Shown: one piece after another, positions 9,666-16,688 of the stretch
How positions within the stretch are numbered: the first letter of the stretch is position 1
How the letters are laid out: each line of letters begins with the position of its first letter
NCBI GenBank assembly: GCA_963844205.1
Contig: CAWJNK010000001.1
Coordinates: forward strand, 2,294,001 to 2,358,000
Reading direction: 5' to 3'
Length of the DNA: 64,000 nucleotides
Origin: DASSUW01 sp963844205
GTDB taxonomy: Bacteria > Actinomycetota > Thermoleophilia > Solirubrobacterales > Solirubrobacteraceae
The notes under the pieces: model-generated
Database searches by the model: none
Told to the model about the DNA's origin: nothing
Seen by the model: only the letters and a program-made list of their open reading frames with translations
Translations under genes and position numbers: made by a program

Positions 9666-10844
9666 GTGCCGGAGGCCGTCGGCAAGCTCGTCGCGGACAT
9701 CGAGGCCGAGCTCGACGCGCTGGTCGATGCGATCGTCGTCCGGATCCGGGCCGAAGTCCCGGACTTCCGGCGCCTGCCGGCGGGCACGCTGGCGCGCGCC
9801 GTGCGCGGGAACGTGACCCGCGCGCTGGCCGCACTACGGGACCTCCGGCCGCCCACCGCGGACGAGCTCGAGCGCGCCGCCGCCGTCGGACGCGAGCGCG
9901 CCGAGCAGGGCCTGAGCGTCGACGCGGTCCTGCACGCGTACCGGATCTCGATCAGCGCGGTGTGGTCACGGTTCGGCGAGATGGCCCGCGAGCGCGGGAC
10001 GAACGTCTCCAGCGTCCTGGCGTTCAGCGAGACGCTGTGGCTGTGGGGCGACGCGGTGATGGAGGTGGTGGGCCAGGCGCACCGCGAGGTCGAGCTGCAA
10101 CTCGCGCGCGAGGAGCAGCAGCGCCGCGACGCGTTCGTGCTCGCCGTGCTGCTGGGGACCATCGACGCCGACGAGCTGTCGCGCGAGTCAGCGGGCTACG
10201 GGCTCGACGCCGACCGGGAGTACGTCGCGTTCCGCGCCCGCTCGCTCGACGGCGCGGGTCCGCCACGGCGGCTGGCCGCCGAGCTGACGACCGCGCTCGA
10301 CCGCGACCTCGTCGGGCTGAGCAGCGAGCGCGCACCCGCGCTCACCGGCGTCGTGGTCGGCGTCGGCCCGCCCGCCCGGCTCGCCGCGCTACCGGGGGCC
10401 TTCGCGCAGGCGAGCCGCGCGCTCCAGACCGCGCTCGCGTTCGGGCAGGAGGGCACGTTCAGCCTCGCCGACCTCTCGATCCGCCCGGCCATCCTGTCCG
10501 ACGAGGCGCTCGGCGCCGCCTTCACCTGCCGCCACCTGGAGCCGCTGGCGGCGCTCGGCCGGCTCGGCGCCGAGCTCGAGGACACGCTGCGCGTCTGGTT
10601 CGAGCAGGAGATGCGGATCGAGGAGACCGCCAAGGCGCTGCACGTGCATCCGAACACGCTGCGGCACCGGCTGCGGCGGTTCGAGGAGGCGACGGGCGCC
10701 AACCTGCGACGCCCCGCCGACCTCATCGAGCTGTGGTGGGCACTCGAGCGGCGGCAGCTCGCGCGAAGGGCTCCAGCCCCTCCCGCGCCCGCGCGATCGC
10801 CCATGCGTGGTTCCAGCGCAGCGCCCGCCGCAACACCGGGGTGA
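9666..10844 (+). CDS. PucR/CdaR-type transcriptional regulator
   Basis: A 392-residue cytoplasmic regulator. The N-terminal two thirds is helical with a RsbRD-like look (VLHAYRISISAVWSRF near 90-105). A degenerate GGDEF-like middle part follows, and the C-terminal block from about 305 (LEDTLRVWFEQEMRIEETA, ALHVHPNTLRHRLRRFEE) is the PucR helix-turn-helix. Such proteins usually activate nearby catabolic or transport genes in response to a small ligand; no obvious target lies next to it. GTG 9666 follows a TAGCAT box by 6 nt. It ends 32 bp before the stop of the convergent YdeI-like gene. Confidence 0.83.
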   Translation: MPEAVGKLVADIEAELDALVDAIVVRIRAEVPDFRRLPAGTLARAVRGNVTRALAALRDLRPPTADELERAAAVGRERAEQGLSVDAVLHAYRISISAVWSRFGEMARERGTNVSSVLAFSETLWLWGDAVMEVVGQAHREVELQLAREEQQRRDAFVLAVLLGTIDADELSRESAGYGLDADREYVAFRARSLDGAGPPRRLAAELTTALDRDLVGLSSERAPALTGVVVGVGPPARLAALPGAFAQASRALQTALAFGQEGTFSLADLSIRPAILSDEALGAAFTCRHLEPLAALGRLGAELEDTLRVWFEQEMRIEETAKALHVHPNTLRHRLRRFEEATGANLRRPADLIELWWALERRQLARRAPAPPAPARSPMRGSSAAPAATPG

Positions 10845-10876
10845 GGAGCTTCAGCAGCGGGCGGCGGGCGACCGGA

Positions 10877-11455
10877 TCACGCGGGGCGCGTCAGCGGCTT
10901 GACCGTGCGGCCGGCGGCGGAGTCCTCGATCAGCGTCTGCAGGCGCCGCTCGCGGGTCTCGGACCGCTTGGCGCTGACCACCCAGTGGGTCGCGGCGCGC
11001 CGGTACGAGGACGGGCGCGCCTGGAACCACTCCCACGCGTCGGGGATCGCGCGGAAGCGCTCCTCCTGATCGGGCTCGAGCGTCGCGGCGCGCCGCTGCT
11101 CGTAGGAGTAGACCGCGCTCCGGTCGTCGGTGCGGGCCGCGAACGCGGCCAGCCCGGCAGGCGTCATCCGCCCCTCCTCGATCAGCTCGCCGACCCGCTT
11201 GATGTTGACCGCGCTCCAGTTGCTCCGCGGGCGCCGCGGCGTGAGGCGGTTGACGTAGCTGTCGGGCCCGAGGCTGCGACGCACGCCGTCGATCCAGCCG
11301 AAGCACAGCGCCTCGTCGACGACCTCGGGCCAGGTCACGCTCGGGCGGCCCGAGGCCTTCTTGTACAGGCCGACCCACAGCTCGTCGCGATCCCCGTGGT
11401 GGCGCTCGAGCCAGGCCCGCAGCTCGGCGGGGGTCGCGAAGAACACCGGCTCCAT
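10877..11455 (-). CDS. YdeI/OmpD-associated family protein
   Basis: A 192-residue cytoplasmic protein. The family hallmarks are FATPAELRAWLERHH at the N-terminus, ELWVGLYKKASGRPSVTW near 27-45, EALCFGWIDGVRR near 50-62 and RRPRSNWSAVN near 76-86. The molecular function of the family is unknown; some members are linked to peptide or cell-envelope stress. ATG 11455 is favoured because a TAGTCT box on the minus strand ends 7 nt upstream. Divergent from the hydrolase at 11481 with overlapping -10 boxes, so the two promoters probably compete. Confidence 0.82.
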   Translation of the reverse strand: MEPVFFATPAELRAWLERHHGDRDELWVGLYKKASGRPSVTWPEVVDEALCFGWIDGVRRSLGPDSYVNRLTPRRPRSNWSAVNIKRVGELIEEGRMTPAGLAAFAARTDDRSAVYSYEQRRAATLEPDQEERFRAIPDAWEWFQARPSSYRRAATHWVVSAKRSETRERRLQTLIEDSAAGRTVKPLTRPA

Positions 11456-11462
11456 CGGTCCA

Positions 11463-11472
11463 AGACTAAGCT
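11463..11472. promoter_or_regulatory. overlapping divergent -10 boxes
   Basis: Within AGACTAAGCT, the plus strand reads TAAGCT (11467-11472), 8 nt before GTG 11481, and the minus strand reads TAGTCT (11463-11468), 7 nt before ATG 11455. Both fit the TANNNT spacing of leaderless actinobacterial transcripts. The boxes share two bases, so RNA polymerase cannot occupy both at once. Confidence 0.5.
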
Positions 11473-11480
11473 CCGGCCCC

Positions 11481-12296
11481 GTGCCGGAGATCGCGCTCCG
11501 CCAGGGCACCCTCCGCTACCGCGACGAAGGCGCCGGCCCGCCGCTGGTGTTCGTGCATGGCGCGCTCGTCGACGGCCGGCTGTGGGAGCCCGTGACCGAC
11601 CGGCTCGACGGCTTCCGCCGCGTCGTGCCCGACCTCCCGCTCGGCGCGCACCGCGTGCCGATGCGGCGGGACGCCGACCTCAGCCCGACCGGGCTGGCGC
11701 AGCTCGTCGCGGACTTCATCGGAGGGCTCGACCTGCAGGACGTCACGCTCGTCGGCAACGACACCGGCGGGGCGATCTGCCAGCTCGTGGTAACCCGGCA
11801 CCCGGAGCGGGTCGGCCGGCTCGTGCTGACCAACTGCGACGCGTTCGACAACTTCCCGCCGCTGGCGTTCCGCGGCCTCGTGTTGGCCGCTCGCGCGCAC
11901 CTGCTCACGGCCCAGCTGCAGCTCCTGCGGCTGCGCCCCGCGCGCCGGCTCCCGATCGCCTACGGCTGGCTCGCCAAGCGGATTCCGGACGAGCTGCTGG
12001 ACGCCTGGGTCGAGCCCTTCCTCACCGACCGGGGCGTGCGGCGCGACACGCGGCGTCTGCTCGCCGGCGTCGACCGCGGGCTGCTGCTCGACACCGCCGC
12101 CCTCCTGCGCGAGTTCGACCGCCCGGTCCTGCTCGCCTGGGCGCCCGAGGACCGTTTCTTCCCGGTCGACCACGCCCGCCGGCTGGCGGCGATCTTCCCG
12201 GACGCGCGGCTCGTCGAGGTGACGGGCTCGCGCGCGTTCATCAGCCTCGACCAGCCCGAGCGGCTGGCGGCGCTGATCCGCGAGCACGCGCACTAA
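11481..12296 (+). CDS. alpha/beta hydrolase with Asp nucleophile (dehalogenase/epoxide-hydrolase-like)
   Basis: A 271-residue alpha/beta hydrolase. FVHGALVDG (24-32) is the oxyanion-hole segment. The nucleophile elbow is VGNDTGGA (91-98), with Asp94 in place of Ser, as in haloalkane dehalogenases and epoxide hydrolases. LLAWAPEDRFFP near 210-221 carries the acidic residue. The region where the catalytic His normally sits reads GSRAFISLDQPERLAAL and has no His, so either another base is used or activity is altered. GTG 11481 follows a TAAGCT box. The stop is 6 bp from the left inverted repeat of the IS110-family element, so any downstream partner gene has been separated. Confidence 0.78.
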   Translation: MPEIALRQGTLRYRDEGAGPPLVFVHGALVDGRLWEPVTDRLDGFRRVVPDLPLGAHRVPMRRDADLSPTGLAQLVADFIGGLDLQDVTLVGNDTGGAICQLVVTRHPERVGRLVLTNCDAFDNFPPLAFRGLVLAARAHLLTAQLQLLRLRPARRLPIAYGWLAKRIPDELLDAWVEPFLTDRGVRRDTRRLLAGVDRGLLLDTAALLREFDRPVLLAWAPEDRFFPVDHARRLAAIFPDARLVEVTGSRAFISLDQPERLAALIREHAH

Positions 12297-12343
12297 GACC
12301 CTATGGAGGGTGACGTCCGGCGCGGTTGGTAAGTATGGCCGGT

Positions 12344-12407
12344 CCCCACGCGTTCGTGGGGTTGTGTTCAAGCCGCGCGAGTTGCAGCTCGCGTGGCGCC
12401 CACAACC
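12344..12407 (+). ncRNA. structured 5' leader of the IS110 transposase gene
   Basis: Two hairpins lie back to back. CCCCACG (12344-12350) pairs with CGTGGGG (12355-12361) around a 4-nt loop. GGTTGTG (12360-12366) pairs with CACAACC (12401-12407), enclosing CGCGAG (12376-12381) paired with CTCGCG (12388-12393). The AGGAG ribosome site follows at 12412-12416. It may be an RNA component or a translational brake that limits read-through expression of the transposase. Confidence 0.4.
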
Positions 12408-12422
12408 GCATAGGAGCCGGCC

Positions 12423-13517
12423 ATGGCGATGAAGGGTATGGCCCTTGTCGGTCTGGATGTGCACGCGCGTCAGACGCACGCGGCGGTGCTCGTTCCCGAC
12501 ACTGGGGAGTTGCGCGTGAGCAAGCTGCGGATGCCGCCGATCGAGGTGGTGGCGTTCCTGGAGGGGTTCGGGCCGGGCGCGGTGCGCGCGGTCTACGAGG
12601 CCGGCCCGACCGGGTTCGGGCTGGCCAGGGCGGCGCGCGAGCGTGGGATCGAGGTTCGTGTCGTCGCACCGGGGTCGATTCCCAAGGGCGTCGGGGATCG
12701 GGTCAAGACCGATCGTCGTGACGCGATCCGGCTGGCGCGGTTGCTGGCTGCCGGCGAGCTGTGTTTCGCGTTCGTGCCGTCGGTCGCCGACGAGCGCTTC
12801 CGTGACCTGGTGCGTGCGATCGAGGACGTCCGCGGCGACCTGATGCGCGCGCGTCATCGGCTGGGCAAGTTCCTGCTCCGCGGCGGCGAGCGCTATCCCG
12901 GTCCCGACCGGGCGTGGACGGGGGCGCACATGAAGTGGCTGCGCTCGCTGAGCTTCGAGGACCCGTGTTCGCAGGCGACGTTCGTCGACTACCTGGCCGC
13001 GGTCGAGCTGCTGATCGGGCGCCGCAGCGGGTTGCTCGCCGCGCTCGAGCAGGCGATCCCCGACAGCAGCCACGCGCCGGTGATCGCCAGACTGCGCTGT
13101 TTCAGGGGCGTGGACACGCTGTCGGCCGCGGGGCTGTGCGCCGACGTCGGCCGCTTCGAGCGCTTCCCGCGGCCGACGCTGCTGTCGGGATTCTTGGGGA
13201 TCGTGCCCTCGGAGCGCACCTCGGACAGCAAGCGCCGCCAGGGCCAGATCACCAAGGCCGGCCCGACCCACGCCCGGCGGCTGCTGATCGAGGCCGCCCA
13301 CCACTACCGCCACCCGCCGCGGATCGGCGAGGTCCTCGCCCGCCGCCAGGCAGGACAAGACCCGCGCGTGATCGAGATCGCCTGGCGCGCGCAGCGGCGC
13401 CTACATCAGCGTTGGTCGCACCTACACGGCCAGCGCCGCAAGCCGGCCGGCGTCGTCGCGGTCGCCTGCGCGCGTGAGCTGGCCGCGTTCTGCTGGGAGG
13501 CCGCCACGCTTGACTGA
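12423..13517 (+). CDS. IS110-family transposase (DEDD recombinase)
   Basis: A 364-residue transposase. The N-terminal RuvC-like domain shows GLDVHARQTHAAVL (first Asp), YEAGPTGFGL (Glu) and KTDRRDAIRLARLL (the DxxD pair), together the DEDD set. The C-terminal Transposase_20 domain shows LRCFRGVDTLSAAGL, LSGFLGIVPSE and GQITKAGPTHARRLLIEAA, the segment expected to hold the catalytic serine. It appears intact. ATG 12423 has AGGAG 6 nt upstream; an internal ATG at 12438 is an alternative. These recombinases excise and insert their DNA as a circle under guidance of an element-encoded bridge RNA (known for the family). Confidence 0.93.
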   Translation: MAMKGMALVGLDVHARQTHAAVLVPDTGELRVSKLRMPPIEVVAFLEGFGPGAVRAVYEAGPTGFGLARAARERGIEVRVVAPGSIPKGVGDRVKTDRRDAIRLARLLAAGELCFAFVPSVADERFRDLVRAIEDVRGDLMRARHRLGKFLLRGGERYPGPDRAWTGAHMKWLRSLSFEDPCSQATFVDYLAAVELLIGRRSGLLAALEQAIPDSSHAPVIARLRCFRGVDTLSAAGLCADVGRFERFPRPTLLSGFLGIVPSERTSDSKRRQGQITKAGPTHARRLLIEAAHHYRHPPRIGEVLARRQAGQDPRVIEIAWRAQRRLHQRWSHLHGQRRKPAGVVAVACARELAAFCWEAATLD

Positions 13518-13808
13518 CCACACCCCCGACGACCGCGCCCGGGACACTGCCGGGGCGCGCACGAGCACTCAGGAAGGCCACACGACAGTCGCGCGAGGCT
13601 CGCGAGACCACTTTGGGCAGCCGGCCCCCGCCGACGGCGCCCGATCTAAGACGGCGAGCCGCGACGAATACCCGGGTCTTGAGGTCAAGCCCTCGCATAT
13701 CAGTCTGACCCCGCAGTCGACCACACTGGACCTTCCGCCCGTGCCGCCCCGCCAGCGCCCCGACCGCGCCGACACGACATCCACACGAACTACCGCCTTG
13801 ACATCTCG
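13518..13808 (+). ncRNA. candidate bridge-RNA region at the IS right end
   Basis: No protein-like frame occupies this 291-nt stretch between the transposase stop and the right inverted repeat. It starts with a hairpin (GCGCCCGG 13535-13542 with CCGGGGCGC 13550-13558, one bulge) and contains further short self-complementary parts. In IS1111-type elements the guide RNA is encoded downstream of the transposase, and this is by far the longer non-coding end. Target- and donor-binding loops cannot be assigned without the empty target site or other copies. Confidence 0.3.
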
Positions 13809-13867
13809 CCCTCCATATCAGTGGTCCCGGCCGTAAGTTCGGCGCATAACCCGGCGGAGTCCGGGTC

Positions 13868-13938
13868 GTGTCTGCCGGTGCACGGCAGGCGCTCGCATGC
13901 TGGTGGCACGTGTGCGCCTGCCGAGTGCCGGCAGACGC
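13868..13938. repeat. 25-bp imperfect inverted repeat next to the IS110 insertion
   Basis: GTGTCTGCCGG at the start of 13868-13892 pairs with CCGGCAGACGC at the end of 13914-13938; the arms are 25 nt with about four mismatches around a 21-nt loop. It could be the original terminator of the hydrolase gene or a REP/attC-like hairpin of the kind IS1111-type elements often target. The rest of 13818-13995 holds no gene; a TAAGAT box lies at 13983-13988. Confidence 0.5.
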
Positions 13939-13995
13939 GGGCCGGGCCCGTCGGAATGCGTCGTACTTGCGGCCGGGGCCACTAAGATCGCGGTC

Positions 13996-14613
13996 GTGGT
14001 CGTCACGATCTCGGCGTCCTACGGAGCGGGCGGCGCCCACGTCGGCCCGCGGCTCGCGGAGCGGCTCGGCGTCCCCTTCGTCGACCGCGCGATCCCGAAC
14101 GAGGTCGCGCAGCGGCTGGCGGTGCCGCTGGCGGAGGCGGTCCGGCACGACGAGACGGCAGGGAGCGTGTTCGAACGCTTCATCCGCGTGCTCGCCCCGG
14201 CGGGCCTGGCGTTCGGCGCGCGGCCCTACCTCGAGCACGAGTTCGTCGACGAGGGCGCCTACCGCGACGCGACCGAGCAGGTGATCCGCGAGCAGGCGTC
14301 GCGCGAGGGCGGTGTGTTCCTGGGCCGCGCCGCCGCGCTGGTGCTGGCGGAGACGCCCCGCGCGCTGCACGTGCGGCTCTACGGGCCGCGTGAGCGACGG
14401 GTCGAGCGGGCGATCGCGCTCGAGGGGCTGTCGCGCGAGGACGCGGAGCGGCGGCTGGCCGACAACGACCGCGCGCGCGAGGCCTACGTCCACCACTTCT
14501 ACGGCGCCGATCCCAACGACCTCCGGCACTACCACCTCGCGATCGACACCACGGAGATCGAGCTCGACTGCTGCGTCGAGATGATCGCTTCGGCCGCCGA
14601 GCGGCGAGCCTAG
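13996..14613 (+). CDS. cytidylate kinase-like family protein
   Basis: A 205-residue P-loop-type kinase-like protein. VTISASYGAGGAHVGPRLAERLG at the N-terminus is the altered phosphate-binding loop of the cytidylate kinase-like family, followed by VPFVDRAIP. A mid-protein GGVFLGRAAALVLAE block and the RRVERAIALEGLSREDAERRL helix also fit. Family members are presumed nucleotide or small-molecule kinases with unknown substrate. GTG 13996 is 7 nt after a TAAGAT box; longer starts only add low-complexity sequence. It is convergent with lrgB; both stop codons lie inside the arms of a shared hairpin. Confidence 0.8.
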   Translation: MVVTISASYGAGGAHVGPRLAERLGVPFVDRAIPNEVAQRLAVPLAEAVRHDETAGSVFERFIRVLAPAGLAFGARPYLEHEFVDEGAYRDATEQVIREQASREGGVFLGRAAALVLAETPRALHVRLYGPRERRVERAIALEGLSREDAERRLADNDRAREAYVHHFYGADPNDLRHYHLAIDTTEIELDCCVEMIASAAERRA

Positions 14614-14684
14614 TCGATCCGGTCGGAATATCGGCGGGTCGACTGGCGCGTCAGAACCCGTCGAGATGTCGACCGGGTCGACTA
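14611..14684. terminator. bidirectional terminator containing both stop codons
   Basis: The 28-nt arm 14611-14638 and the arm 14657-14684 are near-perfect inverted repeats around an 18-nt loop; most mismatches become G-U pairs in RNA. Each arm begins with the TAG stop of the gene it terminates (kinase-like gene on plus, lrgB on minus). The TAGTCGA and CCGGTCG blocks are the core of the stem. Confidence 0.7.
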
Positions 14685-15350
14685 ACTCCAGAGCAGTGGC
14701 AGCACGAGCGCGACGACGGCGCCGCCGAGGCCCATCCCGACGGCAGCGGTCGCGCCGGCGAGGCGCGTCTCGTCGAGCATCCGCGCCGTGCCGATGCCGT
14801 GGCTGGCGACGCCGTGCGCGAGCCCGCGCGCCAGCGGGTGGCGGACGCGGATGAGGTCGAGCCAGCGCGGCCCGAGCGTCGCGCCCGCCACCCCGGCAAG
14901 GATGCTGAGCACCGCCGACAGGGCCGCCGCGCCGTGCAGCTCTCCCGCGAGCGCGATGGAGATCGGCGCGGTGGCCGAGCGGGAGCTGAGGGCCAGCGCC
15001 CAGTCCGGGGCGAGATGCATGAGCGCCGCCGCGGCCGCGCCGACCGCGATCGCGCACGCCGCGCCGGCGGACGCGCCGACGAGGATCGAGCCCGCATGGC
15101 GGCGCAGCGTCTCCCGCTCGCGGTGGAGCGGCACGGCGAGCGCGACGACGGCGGGGCCGAGCAGCGCGGTGAGCGGGCTGGTGGCGGAGGCGTAGTCGGC
15201 GTAGGGGACGCCGGTCGCGAGCAGCGTCGCGATCAGCGCCGCCATCGCGACGAGCGTCGGGTTGAGCAGCGGGCTGTCGATGCGGCGCCGGAGGACAAGC
15301 GCGGCGCCGTACGACGCCGCGGTGATGGGCAGCCAGATCAGCTCAGCCAT
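14682..15350 (-). CDS. lrgB: LrgB/CidB family membrane protein
   Basis: A 222-residue membrane protein with about six or seven helices. It matches the LrgB family in the TSPLTALLGPAVVALAVPLHRERE block near 65-88, RSATAPISIALA near 135-146 and ASHGIGTARMLDE near 185-197. LrgA/LrgB pairs act as a holin/antiholin-like system or as small-acid/glycolate carriers, depending on the organism. ATG 15350 lies inside the end of lrgA (8-nt overlap), so the genes are coupled. Third gene of the GntR-lrgA-lrgB operon. Confidence 0.87.
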   Translation of the reverse strand: MAELIWLPITAASYGAALVLRRRIDSPLLNPTLVAMAALIATLLATGVPYADYASATSPLTALLGPAVVALAVPLHRERETLRRHAGSILVGASAGAACAIAVGAAAAALMHLAPDWALALSSRSATAPISIALAGELHGAAALSAVLSILAGVAGATLGPRWLDLIRVRHPLARGLAHGVASHGIGTARMLDETRLAGATAAVGMGLGGAVVALVLPLLWS

Positions 15351-15768
15351 CGCCCCGAGCCCCTGCCTCGCCGAGCCGCACTCCCCCCGCTCGGCCCGTC
15401 TCGCCGAGCCGCACTCCCCCCGATCGCCCTGTCTCGCCGAGCCGCAACTGCGTGACGTGGCCGGTGACCGCAAGGGTGGCGAGTGCGCCGAGGAGCACGA
15501 CGCCGATCACCGCGAGCCAGATCGGACCAGCGCCGGCGTACTGCGCGAGGCCGACGCCCGCCGGCACGAACAGCAGCCCGAGCACGCCGAGGAGCGAGCT
15601 CGCGCCGCGCTCCAGCCAGTCGAGGCGGACGAGGCGCGCCTCGAGCGCGGCCCACAACAGCAGCATCCCGGCCACGCTGCCCGGGAGCGGGAGGCCGAGC
15701 GCCTCGACCGCGGCGGTGCCGAGCCCGAGGAACGCCCACAGCCACGCGATTCCGGTCAGCAGCTTCAC
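15343..15768 (-). CDS. lrgA: LrgA/CidA family membrane protein with repeat tail
   Basis: A 141-residue protein. Four hydrophobic helices and the motifs GLPLPGSVAGMLLLW near 25-40 and LFVPAGVGLAQY near 66-77 are typical of LrgA/CidA holin-like proteins. After about residue 108 it carries an unusual hydrophilic tail built from three 11-residue units of RLGETGR(S/A)GGV, encoded by a 33-bp tandem repeat. GTG 15768 overlaps the regulator stop (GTGA) and fixes the start. The tail is absent from ordinary LrgA (about 110-130 residues) and may vary between strains. Confidence 0.82.
   Translation of the reverse strand: MKLLTGIAWLWAFLGLGTAAVEALGLPLPGSVAGMLLLWAALEARLVRLDWLERGASSLLGVLGLLFVPAGVGLAQYAGAGPIWLAVIGVVLLGALATLAVTGHVTQLRLGETGRSGGVRLGETGRAGGVRLGEAGARGDG
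15367..15446. repeat. 33-bp tandem repeat inside lrgA
   Basis: CTCGCCGAGCCGCA recurs at 15367, 15400 and 15433 with a 33-bp period, and the sequence between copies is nearly the same. The period is a multiple of three, so copy number can change without a frameshift. The third unit is partial. The repeat ends just outside lrgB's start. Confidence 0.85.
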
Positions 15769-16403
15769 GGCGCGAACAGCTCCAGCAGACGAGCGCCGGC
15801 CTGGCGGACGTGGCGCTCGGTCAGGTCGGCCGCGGTCGCCGCGTCGCCGGCACGGGCGGCGGCGAACAGCGCCGCGTGCTCCTCGCGCACGCGCGCGTTG
15901 TGCTCCTCGTCGCGGAGGGCGGCGCGCTGGTAGCGGTCGCTGAGGTCGAGCAGGCTGGCGATCTCGTTCAGCAGCCGCGGGCGCTCGCAGGACGTCATGA
16001 GCGCGAGGTGGAACGCCGCGTTGCGGACGCCGAACGTGTCGGCGTCGTCTTCGTCGTCGGCGGCCTCGAGCGCGTGCGCAGCTTCGCGCAGTTGCGCCTT
16101 GGTCAACCGCGGGACGGCGAGCCGGACCGCGAGCGGCTCGAGCGCCGCCCGCATGTCGTAGATGTCCTCGATCTCGGCGCGGTCGAGCGGCGCGACGCGG
16201 ACGCGTCGGCTCGGCAGCACCTCGACGAGGCCCTCGGCATGCAGCCGCCGGATCGCCTCGCGGACCGGCATGCGGCTGACGCCGAGCCGCTCGGCCAGGT
16301 CCTCCTGCCGCAGCGTCTCGCCCGCCGGCAGACGACCGGCAAGGATCGCCGACCGGATCTGGTCGAGCACGTGGTCGGTCGCGCTGGGCGTCGGGGCGAG
16401 CAT
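15765..16403 (-). CDS. GntR-family regulator with FCD domain (FadR subgroup)
   Basis: A 212-residue regulator. The N-terminal winged helix spans about 10-75 (GETLRQEDLAERLGVSRMPVREAIRRL is the recognition region) and an all-helical FCD ligand domain follows (MRAALEPLAVRLA, HLALMTSC, ERHVRQA). FCD domains usually bind an organic acid via metal-coordinating Asp/His residues; this fits control of a transporter-like lrgAB pair, although the ligand is unknown. ATG 16403 is preferred over an upstream ATG at 16445 because the palindrome TTGGATCCAA would otherwise be inside the gene. First gene of the operon; its stop overlaps lrgA. Confidence 0.85.
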   Translation of the reverse strand: MLAPTPSATDHVLDQIRSAILAGRLPAGETLRQEDLAERLGVSRMPVREAIRRLHAEGLVEVLPSRRVRVAPLDRAEIEDIYDMRAALEPLAVRLAVPRLTKAQLREAAHALEAADDEDDADTFGVRNAAFHLALMTSCERPRLLNEIASLLDLSDRYQRAALRDEEHNARVREEHAALFAAARAGDAATAADLTERHVRQAGARLLELFAP

Positions 16404-16427
16404 CGTCTCCAAGACTATATCGGATTT

Positions 16428-16437
16428 TTGGATCCAA
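16428..16437. promoter_or_regulatory. candidate GntR operator TTGGATCCAA
   Basis: A perfect 10-bp palindrome 25 bp upstream of the GntR ATG, beside an A/T-rich stretch (ATATAG) that could be the -10 element. FadR-subgroup regulators commonly bind short palindromes in their own promoter, so autoregulation is likely. Confidence 0.5.
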
Positions 16438-16456
16438 GAATCCACATCGGTGACGG

Positions 16457-16546
16457 CTGGCGTTGCCCGAGGCCGGGCCGCCCACCGCGCCGGCGTGTGC
16501 TCCGTTTGGGGCCTCGTCAGGGCAGCACAGACAACGGGCAGCGTGG
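16457..16546. repeat. inverted duplication, copy A (left border of island)
   Basis: 16480-16546 (67 bp) is identical to the reverse complement of 22292-22358. The flanking 16457-16479 matches the reverse complement of 22441-22463 with one mismatch. The segment includes CGTTTGGGGCCTCGTCAGGG. No gene is evident from here to 16688. The two copies face each other across about 5.7 kb. Confidence 0.85.
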
Positions 16547-16688
16547 ATATGCCGTAAGCGGATCCCTATCCGGACGGATCGTCTGCGGTGAAGAACAGGA
16601 TCCGGCAGGGACGTCACGATCGCCTCGGAACACAGCGCCACGAGATCCTTGGGTGGCCCGAAGCCCGCGCTGATCCGAGGTCGGGCGC

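Larger units (their letters stand above)
12302..13817 (+). mobile_element. IS110-family insertion sequence (IS1111-like ends)
   Basis: About 1.5 kb: a single DEDD transposase gene flanked by non-coding ends. TATGGAGGG (12302-12310) and CCCTCCATA (13809-13817) are 9-bp inverted repeats and the similarity continues imperfectly inward. Short subterminal inverted repeats are characteristic of the IS1111 subgroup, while IS110 proper has none. The exact tips cannot be fixed from one copy because these elements usually make no target duplication. The non-coding ends are about 112 nt (left) and 291 nt (right). Inserted just after the hydrolase gene and beside a large hairpin (13868-13938). Confidence 0.75.

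Noticed and set aside
15367..15446. CRISPR-like array
   Set aside because: Units are contiguous 33-bp copies without variable spacers, lie within lrgA and keep the reading frame.
16481..16560. Duplicated peptide-like sequence (SVWGLVRAAQTTGS) as a conserved protein
   Set aside because: It arises only because the 67-bp non-coding repeat can be translated in the same frame at both places; no start or ribosome site.
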